From Fremontodendron californicum (Eukaryota > Streptophyta > Magnoliopsida > Malvales > Malvaceae), in the NCBI GenBank assembly GCA_030761205.1, contig JAULJL010000011.1:12080501-12144500 (forward strand): a stretch of DNA of 64,000 nucleotides, read 5' to 3'. The notes beneath the pieces are model-generated. The model saw only the letters and a program-made list of their open reading frames with translations. It searched no databases and was not told the origin of the DNA. Shown piece by piece: positions 1 through 10,545 of the stretch; the stretch's first letter is position 1, and the number at the start of each line of letters is the position of its first letter. Position numbers and translations under genes: made by a program.

Positions 1-560
1 CACCATTTTTAAGACCTCCGGGCATAATTTTTCAAATCACAGGTAAGACCTCCGGGCAACATCTTTAAGACCTCCGGGCATAACTCTTTTTTTTCAGGGG
101 TAAGGCCTATGGGCACCATTTTTAAGACCTCCGGACATAATTTTTCAAATCACAGGTAAGACCTCCGGGCAACATCTTTAAGACCTCCGGGCATAACTCT
201 TTGTTTTCAGGGGTAAGGCCTATGGGCACCGTTTTTAAGACCTCCGGGCATAATTTTTCAAATCACAGGTAAGACCTCCGGGCAACATCTTTAAGACCTC
301 CGGGCATAACTTTTTTTCAGGGGTAAGACCTATGGGCACCATTTTTAAGACCTCCGGGCATAATTTTTCAAATCACAGGTAAGACCTCCGGGCAACATCT
401 TTAAGACCTCTGGGCATAACTTTTTTTCAGGGGTAAGGCCTATGGGCAACATCTTTAAGACCTCCGGGCATAATTCACAGGTAAGACCTCCGGGCATAAC
501 TTTTTTCAGGGGTAAGGCCGCCGGGCACCAGTTTTTTAAGACCTCCGGGCACCAATTTTA
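1..560. repeat. Minisatellite of about 113 bp built on an 'aagacctccgggca' core
   Basis: Roughly five units start near 1, 115, 227, 338 and 446. Each contains three to four copies of the core aagacctccgggca, separated by caaatcacagg and caggggtaagg spacers. Units differ by small indels and point changes, such as ccggacat near 133 and cctctgggc near 408. The same repeat reappears inside the 3' LTR of this element at 13878-14040, which ties both regions to one family. Confidence 0.9.
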
Positions 561-822
561 AAGACCTTCGGGCATAAATTTTTCTTTTGAAAATCGAATT
601 CGTTTTCTTAAGACGAATCGAGCCTTGTTTAGGCAGGGAATTCAATTTAAGGACAAAATCTTCAATTTATTGTTTTAAAAAAAAAATCAAAAAAAAAATT
701 GAAAAATTGAAAAAGAGAAAAAATAGAAAAAAAGAAAAAAAGAGAAGGAAAAAAAGTAGAAAATGAAAAATGCAAAAATGCAAAAATGAATGAAGAAATG
801 AAAAAGAAAACCCCTTTCCTCT

Positions 823-2691
823 TGATGCACCCAAAAGAGTGTATCTTATTTAACCTTGCACTAAAAAGATAAATTGTAAGTATAGTAGTTAGCAAGGGTC
901 GAGTCCTCAGGGATTGGGTTTTAGTTTATAAGTTAATAGTTTAAAACTTAAATTCAAGAACAATAAAAGAAAAAGGGTTTTTGAAGCCAGATTTAAACTA
1001 AAGTAAATAATTAGAATAAGATGCAAGGCGGTATAACCAGCCAATAAAAATATATATACTAAATTAGGCGGTATAACCAGCCAATAAAAATATATATACT
1101 AAATTAGGCGGTATAACCAGCCAATAAAAATAAAACAAAGTTAATATACAAATTAGGCGGTATAACCAGCCAATAAAAATAAATATAAAAAATAAGCAAA
1201 CTAAAAGTAAGAAAACAAATAAGTAAGAAGAATCAAATATGAAAAATATGGTTAAGGTTTCATTCTCCACCACTAGACATCATTAAGAATCAATTTCAGA
1301 TCTATCAATATCAACCAACTATCAAAGTTAACAACCGTAGATAACAACAAGCTCTGTTACCCCAATCTTTCCTTAGTTTGTCGTTAAATAGAACAAGCTC
1401 TCTATTTAATCTCTAACCATTAAACAACCTAGAATAAGCTCTCTAAATTCAATTTAATGGCAGCTTTATGATGAGAAAGATAGGTTGATCTAAGCAACAA
1501 ACACATAAGCTCGGATTGTTCAACTTAGGTTATGTTCCACTTTGCAATTATTGAAAACTTGACCATAATCATTAATCACAAATTGCCACTTATGAATAGG
1601 AAATCAAGACAATTACACGGATCAAGACTCCTAAAATAGCAATAGATAATTATCAAGATCTATCTAGTTGTACACCTAAATAAATCTAGACAACATCATG
1701 AACAATTCTTGTAGAAGAACATAAGCAACTTTGATAGAAAATTAATGATAGATAGAATCTGAAAATCAATCACAAAACATGTCTAGGGCTTTGAAATCAC
1801 CCTTAACCAAATAGAAGTTTAGCCTAGCATAGGCATTATAAACATAAACATAAAATTAAAGAAAATCTAAGAAGAAAATAAAAGAAAGAAAGAAGAAGAA
1901 GAAGAATATTAATTATCCAACCTCTTGCTCTTTCTAAAGAAAAAGAAAACTAGAGAAAAGAAAGAAGAAGAAAACTTAGAGAATTTTGTTAAAATGGCTA
2001 ATATCCTACCTATCTACAATATGATCCCTTACAATCACCCAAGGCCCTCTATTTATACACATTTTGGAGGGCTAAATGACAAGAGAAGAGCTTTACAAAT
2101 TTCAAAGGTAGGTATAATAGGTGGGTGCATTTTCTAACAATTTTCGTCATACATGACGATTTTGATCAGCCAACTTGATGGTCGATTTTGTCAATTTTTC
2201 AGGCCTTATCTGATCACATGGTCTTCTAGAAAAATGTTACCCTATCAGTTACGGATCCATAGCCGTTGGAATCAGCTCATTTGCTGATGTGGATAAGCAG
2301 ATATGGGCAAAATACGAAAACAGGTCAGCACAGACGTCATTGCACATCAGCCAACTTGATGGTCAATTTCGCTAGGGAAAACGACTCCGTTTCATGAAGT
2401 GTAAAACATGAAAAAGATAGATATGCCTCTTAGCTTTGCACAGCTACAAATTTCAGCCTTATTGCTTCAGTGAAACTCGAGATATAGCTGATATGGCAAA
2501 ATGTGTCGGAACTGGAACTGAACTGGATTTGCCCTTAATTCTAGTAATCTGAAATCACTCAAAGAAACTTGTGAAAAACACCAAAATACATAAAGATCAT
2601 AAACACAATTAGACTAAACAATAATAACTCGTATTTGACACAAAACAATAATAAAACATAACAAAAAACTATATAATTATACGAGTTATCA
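823..2691 (-). repeat. 3' LTR of the LOG-bearing Athila-type element
   Basis: The repeat starts tgatgcaccc and ends gagttatca. It matches the copy at 7935-9803 over its whole length with an exact offset of 7112. The one difference noticed is near 2096 (tttacaaat against tttagaaat). Positions 1025-1180 hold four direct copies of a unit of about 41 bp containing aggcggtataaccagcc. A TATA-type box on the minus strand lies at 2050-2057. Confidence 0.95.
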
Positions 2692-2704
2692 CACCCCCAC
2701 ACTT
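2692..2704 (-). promoter_or_regulatory. Polypurine tract of the LOG-bearing element
   Basis: Read on the minus strand this is aagtgtgggggtg, immediately before the 3' LTR. It is the expected plus-strand primer of reverse transcription. Confidence 0.8.
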
Positions 2705-4438
2705 AGATTGTTGCTAGTCCCTAGCAACGACTCAATAAAAATAAAATAAGAAAATCTAATCTAATCCACTTTCGTAGGAAATCACGGTGGCACTTAGCAT
2801 GTGACACAAGCCTTTAAACCCCTAGGTGTCCCTAGTGGACGAGTTTAGTCTCGTGAGGGTTTACTAGAACGATACCCACAAACATTGAAAAACTAAAATA
2901 TAAATAAACTACATATACTAAAAATATTTATTCCTAATCCTTTCAATACAAATTAGAGACAATCTTTGAACAAGTCTTATAAACTAATCAATAGCTTAAA
3001 GAATTTCACAAAAATTCATGCTTGAATGTAAATTGTTTGAGTTAAGCCAATATTAACATAACATATCTCAATCAAAATAGTGCATGTTCAAATTTAATCT
3101 CAACTTCTCACATGATATACCCTCATGATTTTCACTCTTTAAAGTAGTGGTGAAGTGTTTACACTCAATCAATCTCATGAAAACCGTTCTACCATATTCT
3201 TGCTTGTCCACCTATTCTCCACTATTTAGATCATACAACTTCATGAATCAAGAGGTCTTTAATCAAGGTTGCAATGGGGCCAAGGGGTTTGTAATGTGGT
3301 TGAATAACAAAAGGATAAAGATATCACAAAGGCTCCAAAGAGTTCATAAAGTTTAGAGACATAATAAGATCATACAAAGAAACTTCTCAAAACTCTTTAC
3401 AAGTACATAGTCACCTAGGCCGAATATTCATGTTGGGCCTTTTCTTCATTCTAAACAACTTTGTAACATCTTTTTCTTTTTCCACAAATTCAAGAGATGA
3501 TTCATATTTTTTTACTTAGGAATGTATTTGCCAGTATTCCATTTCTTTTTCTCTTGACTTTTCTTTTCTTTTCCCCCCACACTTATTTCTTGTTTCTAAC
3601 CCAAATTTTCAACTAAAAATATCCCTTGTTTTTTGCAATATGTCTCAAAATATATAATCCATCTTTAGAACAAGGGTAAGGATATAAGTATATTTAGGCT
3701 AGGTGTAAGTTGTGGTTACCAATAAAACAGCATATTTAATGTAGGCTCAAATTGGCTCACTAGTGGGGATGTTCTCTTAGAACATTAATAATGGATGGCT
3801 GTTTGGCTCTGGTTATAATCCTAATGCCTCTATCATATTCATGTTGTCACATGTATCAATATAGTCTCAAACGGTTCAAAGCAAGTTCTAGAGAATCATG
3901 TAATCATAAGAGTACTCAAGAAAGAAATTAGATTGATTTGTATAATGCATCAATCATTATAGGCTCAAAAACTCACAAGGATGATTATACAAGTCAGATT
4001 AAGTCTAAACATGCTTCTTTCTCAATCAACATATCATATTAACATTGGCTCATAAAAAAAAAATTGACATCAAGCTCAATTCTCATGAAAATCTTCTCAC
4101 TAATAAATCTGTTTTAGACTTATGCAATTCATATCTCATCATTGTATTAAAAAGGAACTAAAACTCAAAAAAATAATAATAATAATAATAATAATAATAA
4201 AGACTAAAAAAAAAATAATAGACAAAATAAAAGAAATCCTAAATCATTCCCCCCACACTTAATTCTTACATTGTCCTCAATGTAAGTCTATTAACCCAAA
4301 TGAAAGAATTATGTGTAAGAGAAAAGAACTAATAACATAAGAATAGGAACAGCTAAGACTCAAAACAAAACAAACTCATGCAACCTAAATAATCTTAAAA
4401 TACTAAACAAAAATTAACAAGTAAACATAAAAAGATTA
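2705..4438 (-). other. 3' untranslated internal region of the LOG-bearing element
   Basis: This is about 1.7 kb of AT-rich DNA with only short, unconvincing ORFs. It includes pyrimidine-rich stretches and an (aat)n microsatellite near 4172-4200. The part next to the PPT (around 2692-2730) resembles the matching part of the second Athila-type element (23012-23050): both have a C-run followed by 'actta' and 'ttgctagtcc'. Confidence 0.6.
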
Positions 4439-4642
4439 AAATCAAACTGACAAGGTGTGTCTCAAGTCTCCCTTACTCAGACCTTGTTCAGAATGAATAC
4501 TTCTAAATGGCTTAAAACACAACAAATTTTTTTTTTTTTTTTTTGAAAAGAAGAAATCAAACTGACAAGGTATGTCTCAAGTCTCCCTTACTCAGACCTT
4601 GTTCAGAATGAATACTTCTAAATTGCTTAAAACACAACAAAC
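4439..4642. repeat. Tandem duplication, period about 115 bp, downstream of the LOG ORF
   Basis: Two near-identical copies (about 4439-4528 and 4554-4642) begin aaatcaaactgacaagg, and each is followed by a poly-T run. The copies differ at a few bases (ggtgtgt against ggtatgt, aatggct against aattgct). The duplication lies in the 3' untranslated part of the element. Confidence 0.85.
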
Positions 4643-4745
4643 TTTTTTTTTTTTTTTAAGAAGGTAAAATTTAGGAGATATTACCTGTAGAGGTTGCTAA
4701 CCACTTATTATAACTGAGACACAACAAACAAAATGTTAGATAATG

Positions 4746-5393
4746 TCACAAAGACAAAGTGCAATCCACTCCTTGCTCGTCCATATCTCTTTTTCTTTTT
4801 CCGAGTGTTTGCGAAACAACCGTAGCAGATAAATACTCATAAGCTTGGAGCTTTTTGAGTAAATCTTCAATGGTTGTAGCAGAAATTATGGTTCTCCTTG
4901 CCTCTGAAAACATGAATCCATTATCCACAGCATTATCTAAATATAAAAGCAAATTACTAAAATAACCATTAATATTAAGCAAACCAATGGGTTTCTTATT
5001 TGTGACCAAAGATGACCAAGAAGCCACGCAAGCTATTTCTTCCAATGTACCCAGACCTCCTGGTAAAGCAATGAATGCATCGGCAGAATGGTACATGATT
5101 GTCATCCGTTCAGGGATACTCCAGACTTGTATTTCCTTACCCACGGTAGGTCCACAAAAACTTGTGAATAGTTTTGGCACGATTCCTAGAACTGGACTTC
5201 CTCCAGCGTGTGCTGCTGTAGCGACTGCTCCCATTAAACCCGTACTACCGCCTCCATAAATCAACTGGATCTTTTGTTGGGCAAGTATTACTCCAACTCT
5301 TATGGCTTCATCAGCGAATATGTTATTTTTCCCTGGATAAGCACCTCCAAAGACACAAATTTTTTTAATGCGCTGGGATGAAGTACTTTCCAT
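4746..5393 (-). CDS. LOG-like cytokinin riboside 5'-monophosphate phosphoribohydrolase carried by a retrotransposon
   Basis: This is an intact intronless ORF of 215 aa. LOG enzymes remove ribose 5'-phosphate from cytokinin nucleotides to release the active free base, normally in the cytosol or nucleus. The visible family signatures are the N-terminal ICVFGGAYPGKN (12-23, where plant LOGs usually have CGSS), YGGGSTGLMG (46-55), Arg96 in the helix before the active site, and PGGLGTLEE (111-119) with the catalytic Glu. The Lys that usually follows the Arg is Met97. Length fits the family (about 210-230 aa). The C-terminus is divergent and ends with a basic KRKR (199-202). Plant LOG genes contain introns, so an intronless copy between LTRs implies capture from RNA. 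Intact motifs suggest a foldable protein; whether it is active or expressed is not visible. The family call is confident, the function in place is not. Confidence 0.9.
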   Translation of the reverse strand: MESTSSQRIKKICVFGGAYPGKNNIFADEAIRVGVILAQQKIQLIYGGGSTGLMGAVATAAHAGGSPVLGIVPKLFTSFCGPTVGKEIQVWSIPERMTIMYHSADAFIALPGGLGTLEEIACVASWSSLVTNKKPIGLLNINGYFSNLLLYLDNAVDNGFMFSEARRTIISATTIEDLLKKLQAYEYLSATVVSQTLGKRKRDMDEQGVDCTLSL

Positions 5394-5765
5394 TTTTTTT
5401 TCTTCGAGTGCCTGAAAGAGAATAAGTACATGGTGTAATATATAGAGGACTGAGCAGTGAATCAGACAAGAGTAATAATGTCACCGAAAGTGTATCTGAC
5501 CTGTCAGAAGAAAATGTTAACCTAACAAAAGATTTTTGCGTGATTTCAGGAAGAAAATCAAAAAGAGAAAAAAAAATCAACCGTAAAAGACAAATAAAAA
5601 AAAAAAAAAAAAACGAGAATAATTACACAAATCGAACTACACGTAAATTAAACCAAAATAAAGTTATTGCAAATCAAACCAAAAGCTGAGAAGTCATTTA
5701 TTGTAGTTGTGATTGTGGCTCACATCTTCCTCTGGTTTTACGTCCAGAAACGGCTTAAACGCCTT

Positions 5766-6302
5766 CTATGAGTCGAGGATATGCTTCCCATCCAGTTTTC
5801 TTACAAGCTGGCAAACAGGGTCTTTTAACATCAGATTCCCAAGATGTTGCCATTCCCTTTGGAATTGCGGCCATAAATCAAGAATTTCTCTTTGTACGTC
5901 TCCACTAGGATGCCTCTCAAGAGAAAGTTGGATATTACCCAAATTCTCCTTACTCAGTCCATCCTTAATGAATTCAATTTTATCATCTCGATTAGAGGAC
6001 GGAATCCCAATAGAATGACATTTACCGTTACACGTCCATCGTGCACATTTGTGGCAATTTGAACTCATGCGCTTTGCTCGTCGCTTCTTTGCAAAAGTGC
6101 TTCTACCTGTACCTGGTAAATGCAAAACAGGAAGATATTCATCTTCACGTACCTTGGCTTCAATTATCCAACGTATGTCGTCAGGAATCCCTTTGTGCAT
6201 AAGCATTCTTAATCTTTCAAGTCGAACTTGGTAAAGCTTCAGTAAAATATTTCGAGGAAAAGGAGGAAATCGTTTCTGCAATCTTGTGAGAATATCATCC
6301 AT
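5766..6302 (-). CDS. Unrecognised 178-aa ORF inside the Athila-type element
   Basis: This complete ORF lies between the gag remnant and the LOG-like ORF and is read in the same sense. I do not recognise the family. The N-terminal 60 residues are amphipathic and basic (MDDILTRLQKRFPPFP start). A basic patch KKRRAKR (72-78) follows, then a compact Cys cluster C83-x2-C86-x4-C91-x3-C95 that could bind zinc. The C-terminal half is helix-like and contains a WPQFQREW segment (144-151). It has no reverse transcriptase, integrase or envelope signature and no signal peptide or membrane segment. The ATG follows directly after a run of T ending in cag on the minus strand, which looks like a splice acceptor. 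It may be a second captured host gene or an element-specific accessory gene. Confidence 0.65.
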   Translation of the reverse strand: MDDILTRLQKRFPPFPRNILLKLYQVRLERLRMLMHKGIPDDIRWIIEAKVREDEYLPVLHLPGTGRSTFAKKRRAKRMSSNCHKCARWTCNGKCHSIGIPSSNRDDKIEFIKDGLSKENLGNIQLSLERHPSGDVQREILDLWPQFQREWQHLGNLMLKDPVCQLVRKLDGKHILDS

Positions 6303-6845
6303 CCTGAAAAAAAAAAAGAATGAAAAAAAAATAATTTGAAAGAGAAATTGGAAGAGAAATTTATATACAATATCAGTTTTGTGGGTAGCTGATGGAACCG
6401 ATTTAAATAATCACGGAGTACCGTTATCCGCCATTTAACCGGGGTTAAAAAAAAATTATATTTACATCTAAGTATTTTCAAAACAAGGATCAAAAAGAAA
6501 AACAACATAAAAAGACTCAAAAACAAAACACTCTAAATAAAATCCTAAATTCTTCCCCCCACACATAATTCTTACATTGTCATTAATGTAATGCTATTAT
6601 CCCCCAATGCAAAAATTATATGTAAGAGAAAAGAACTATTAAACAAAAGAAACTTATGCAGCCTAAATGAACTTAAAAACAGTAAACACAATTAACAAAG
6701 AAACATAAGAAATAAAAATAAAAACAATAAAAATAATAAAAGAAAAAGGAAAAGAAAGAGAAAGCAAATCTGAATATGGAAGGTTGGTAATTTCATCTTT
6801 AATTGGGCTGCCTTCCCAATTAACACTTGAGTTAGTGTTTTGAAT
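6303..6845 (-). other. Spacer between the gag remnant and the accessory ORFs
   Basis: This AT-rich spacer has no supported gene. It contains a purine/pyrimidine-skewed segment (6690-6770) and a 'gggctgccttccca' motif near 6806. Short ORFs here look random. Two C-runs near 6555 and 6610 resemble the sequence near 4250. Confidence 0.5.
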
Positions 6846-7784
6846 CTAACCAACACCCTTTCTTGGCTTTTTAGGCTTGTCAGGCTCATACATGAAATTT
6901 CCCAAATTTATGCGTTTGAGAGGAAGCTTTCTTTGCACAACAGTGGATGCATTCTCCATTACAAGTATTATTCCATCATCCTTGGTGGTGCATATCTCAT
7001 CGAGGAATGGTGCATCTTTTGGTACTTGTTGAATGACATCCACAAACAAACTGTTTAAGGTTTCCAGCGTGTCTTGTTCATGTTCATCCTCCTTGAACTT
7101 TGCGAATCTACTAGGAAAAGGTGGAGAAGAAACATTAGTAAAAATTGGAATCTCAAACGTTACCTCAGGTGCCGAAATACTCTAATTTGGATCATTGGCT
7201 TCATTATCCTCAAGAATAGAATTCATCTCTAATTTTGTCTCATCCTCATCTTGTTCCTCATTCCTCAAGGTCACAATAGTAGTATTCTCCTTTGGGTTAA
7301 TCATTGTTTGGGCAGGGAGTTCTTCAGATCTTTGTGCTACCCATCCCACCATACTACTAGTCAATTGGATCATTTGCTTTTCCAAACTCTGGATGCTTGC
7401 CCTTGTTTCCTGTTGAAATTGCAATGTATCAGTAACAAGAGAATAGACAAGATCTTCTAAAGAAGTACCTGAGTTTTGAGTCATATGTGGTGGTTGAAAA
7501 AGATCTGGTTCTTGGGACCATGATTGATTGAAGCTAGATGGATGAGTGTAATTGGCATAAGGATCTACTTCTTGGTAATTTTTCGAGTAGCCATAATTAG
7601 TATGATCCCACCATCCCTCATGGTAAGTGTTTGAGTAATGATCATACTGTTGGTCTTGGAACACTTGATGGCCTTGACATCCTCCCATAGCCAATTGTTG
7701 AACTGGGAAGGTGAGATTGGCTTGTTGATTCTCCATGTTCATGTATGCCACCAACTCTTCAAGTGTTAGATTGCTCAATTCCAT
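6846..7784 (-). pseudogene. Athila-type gag C-terminal remnant running into the protease start, with one in-frame TAG
   Basis: The frame is 313 codons long, with a single TAG at 7182-7184 splitting it into 200 aa and a continuation to 6846. The first part contains a nucleocapsid-type region without a complete zinc knuckle, then a heptad-like helix (QETRASIQSLEKQMIQL) and the conserved-looking LPAQTMINPKENTTIVTLR stretch, typical of the end of Athila gag. The continuation has PPFPSRFAKFKEDE and DVIQQVPKDAPFLDEICT, which match the segment just before the protease in Athila polyproteins. Everything downstream of that is absent. Only the TAG breaks the frame, so readthrough or a recent mutation is possible. 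Family assignment is from recalled motif patterns. Confidence 0.8.
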
Positions 7785-7911
7785 CGTTTTTTTTTTTTTT
7801 TTTTTTTTTTTTCAAAATTTGATCAGAAAAACCCGTATGTACAAGAAAATAAAACTCATTAGAACTGAAAATAAGAATAAACCAAGTAACAAATAAACTA
7901 AAGAAAACAAA

Positions 7912-7928
7912 CCCCGGCAACGGCGCCA
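7912..7928 (-). promoter_or_regulatory. Primer-binding site, tRNA-Asp type
   Basis: On the minus strand this reads TGGCGCCGTTGCCGGGG, complementary to the 3' end of plant tRNA-Asp. It lies six bases inside the 5' LTR (spacer aatttt). Athila elements typically use tRNA-Asp, which supports the classification. Confidence 0.9.
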
Positions 7929-7934
7929 AAAATT

Positions 7935-9803
7935 TGATGCACCCAAAAGAGTGTATCTTATTTAACCTTGCACTAAAAAGATAAATTGTAAGTATAGTAG
8001 TTAGCAAGGGTCGAGTCCTCAGGGATTGGGTTTTAGTTTATAAGTTAATAGTTTAAAACTTAAATTCAAGAACAATAAAAGAAAAAGGGTTTTTGAAGCC
8101 AGATTTAAACTAAAGTAAATAATTAGAATAAGATGCAAGGCGGTATAACCAGCCAATAAAAATATATATACTAAATTAGGCGGTATAACCAGCCAATAAA
8201 AATATATATACTAAATTAGGCGGTATAACCAGCCAATAAAAATAAAACAAAGTTAATATACAAATTAGGCGGTATAACCAGCCAATAAAAATAAATATAA
8301 AAAATAAGCAAACTAAAAGTAAGAAAACAAATAAGTAAGAAGAATCAAATATGAAAAATATGGTTAAGGTTTCATTCTCCACCACTAGACATCATTAAGA
8401 ATCAATTTCAGATCTATCAATATCAACCAACTATCAAAGTTAACAACCGTAGATAACAACAAGCTCTGTTACCCCAATCTTTCCTTAGTTTGTCGTTAAA
8501 TAGAACAAGCTCTCTATTTAATCTCTAACCATTAAACAACCTAGAATAAGCTCTCTAAATTCAATTTAATGGCAGCTTTATGATGAGAAAGATAGGTTGA
8601 TCTAAGCAACAAACACATAAGCTCGGATTGTTCAACTTAGGTTATGTTCCACTTTGCAATTATTGAAAACTTGACCATAATCATTAATCACAAATTGCCA
8701 CTTATGAATAGGAAATCAAGACAATTACACGGATCAAGACTCCTAAAATAGCAATAGATAATTATCAAGATCTATCTAGTTGTACACCTAAATAAATCTA
8801 GACAACATCATGAACAATTCTTGTAGAAGAACATAAGCAACTTTGATAGAAAATTAATGATAGATAGAATCTGAAAATCAATCACAAAACATGTCTAGGG
8901 CTTTGAAATCACCCTTAACCAAATAGAAGTTTAGCCTAGCATAGGCATTATAAACATAAACATAAAATTAAAGAAAATCTAAGAAGAAAATAAAAGAAAG
9001 AAAGAAGAAGAAGAAGAATATTAATTATCCAACCTCTTGCTCTTTCTAAAGAAAAAGAAAACTAGAGAAAAGAAAGAAGAAGAAAACTTAGAGAATTTTG
9101 TTAAAATGGCTAATATCCTACCTATCTACAATATGATCCCTTACAATCACCCAAGGCCCTCTATTTATACACATTTTGGAGGGCTAAATGACAAGAGAAG
9201 AGCTTTAGAAATTTCAAAGGTAGGTATAATAGGTGGGTGCATTTTCTAACAATTTTCGTCATACATGACGATTTTGATCAGCCAACTTGATGGTCGATTT
9301 TGTCAATTTTTCAGGCCTTATCTGATCACATGGTCTTCTAGAAAAATGTTACCCTATCAGTTACGGATCCATAGCCGTTGGAATCAGCTCATTTGCTGAT
9401 GTGGATAAGCAGATATGGGCAAAATACGAAAACAGGTCAGCACAGACGTCATTGCACATCAGCCAACTTGATGGTCAATTTCGCTAGGGAAAACGACTCC
9501 GTTTCATGAAGTGTAAAACATGAAAAAGATAGATATGCCTCTTAGCTTTGCACAGCTACAAATTTCAGCCTTATTGCTTCAGTGAAACTCGAGATATAGC
9601 TGATATGGCAAAATGTGTCGGAACTGGAACTGAACTGGATTTGCCCTTAATTCTAGTAATCTGAAATCACTCAAAGAAACTTGTGAAAAACACCAAAATA
9701 CATAAAGATCATAAACACAATTAGACTAAACAATAATAACTCGTATTTGACACAAAACAATAATAAAACATAACAAAAAACTATATAATTATACGAGTTA
9801 TCA
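7935..9803 (-). repeat. 5' LTR of the LOG-bearing Athila-type element
   Basis: This 1869-bp copy of the left LTR would drive transcription of the element on the minus strand. It contains the same four 41-bp direct repeats (about 8137-8292) as the left copy. Confidence 0.95.
9162..9169 (-). promoter_or_regulatory. TATA box in the 5' LTR of the LOG-bearing element
   Basis: The minus strand reads TATAAATA within gtgtataaatagagggcc, a good plant TATA context. Transcription from here would run through gag, the unknown ORF and the LOG-like ORF. Confidence 0.6.
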
Positions 9804-9929
9804 CCTCTCCATGTGATTTCAAATGACCGTACAAAATTAGTGTTGGTTTATCTTTGCCTGATTCCTGATTCTCAGCAATAGCCAAAGCATGAGCACCTTG
9901 TTAAAAGACATGTGCATCTGCATCATTTC

Positions 9930-10545
9930 TCAAAACTTCTGGTGGGGATATCCAGAATTTTACAGTTTTAAAAGTGAACAAGACTTCGGTGGTGATAGCT
10001 GAAGCCTCTGGTGGAGATATCCAGGGTTTTATAATTTCGAAACATGAGAAATCTTCTTCTGGAGGTGATACCCAAAATTTTTACATTTAAAAAAATGAGC
10101 AAGACTTTGGTGGTGATAGCCGAAGCTTCTGGAGGAGATATCCAGAATTTTAAACACAGCTGAGAACAAGACAGGTTAAGGCCCCGAGACCATCGTCGAG
10201 GTCGTTTCCTTTCTTGCTAATCGAATTCGTTTTCTTAAGACGAGTCGAGCCCCGAGATCATCGTCGAGGTACTTTTTTTATTATGAACAAGTCTTCGGTG
10301 GTGATAGCTGAAGCCTCTGGTGGAGATATCCAGAGTTTTAAAATCCTTTGAAAAAGTTAAAAGTCTTTGGTGGTGATAGCTGAAGCTTCTGGAGGTGATA
10401 CCCAGAATTTTTACATTTTAAAAAAAAATGAGCAAGACTTTGGTAGTGATAGCCGAAGCTTCTGGAGGAGATATCCAGAATTTTAAACACAGCTGAGAAC
10501 AAAAAAGGTTAAGGCCCCGAGAACATCGTCGAGGTCGTTTTCTTT
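9930..10545. repeat. Irregular tandem repeat with ggtggtgatagc and ggagatatccag motifs
   Basis: The motifs ggtggtgatagc and ggagatatccag alternate several times, with spacers of variable length and two 'cgtcgagg' blocks (near 10195 and 10265, again near 10528). The array belongs to the internal DNA of the outer LTR element. No reading frame spans it. Confidence 0.8.

Larger units (their letters stand above)
823..9803 (-). mobile_element. Non-autonomous Athila-derived LTR retrotransposon carrying captured genes
   Basis: The element is bounded by 1869-bp LTRs (TG...CA) and flanked by the 5-bp duplication CCTCT at 818-822 and 9804-9808. On the minus strand the primer-binding site abuts the right LTR and the polypurine tract abuts the left LTR, so transcription runs right to left. 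The order is 5' LTR, PBS, gag C-terminal remnant to protease start (7784-6846), an unknown ORF (6302-5766), a LOG-like ORF (5393-4746), a long 3' untranslated part, PPT and 3' LTR. No protease core, reverse transcriptase, RNase H or integrase is visible, so movement must depend on enzymes from elsewhere. The LTRs are the same length with one difference noticed by eye, so insertion was recent. It sits inside an older LTR element. Confidence 0.93.

Noticed and set aside
5766..6302. Assignment of the 178-aa ORF as an envelope-like protein of Athila
   Set aside because: No signal peptide or membrane segment is visible, and the Cys cluster does not fit. It is left as unknown.
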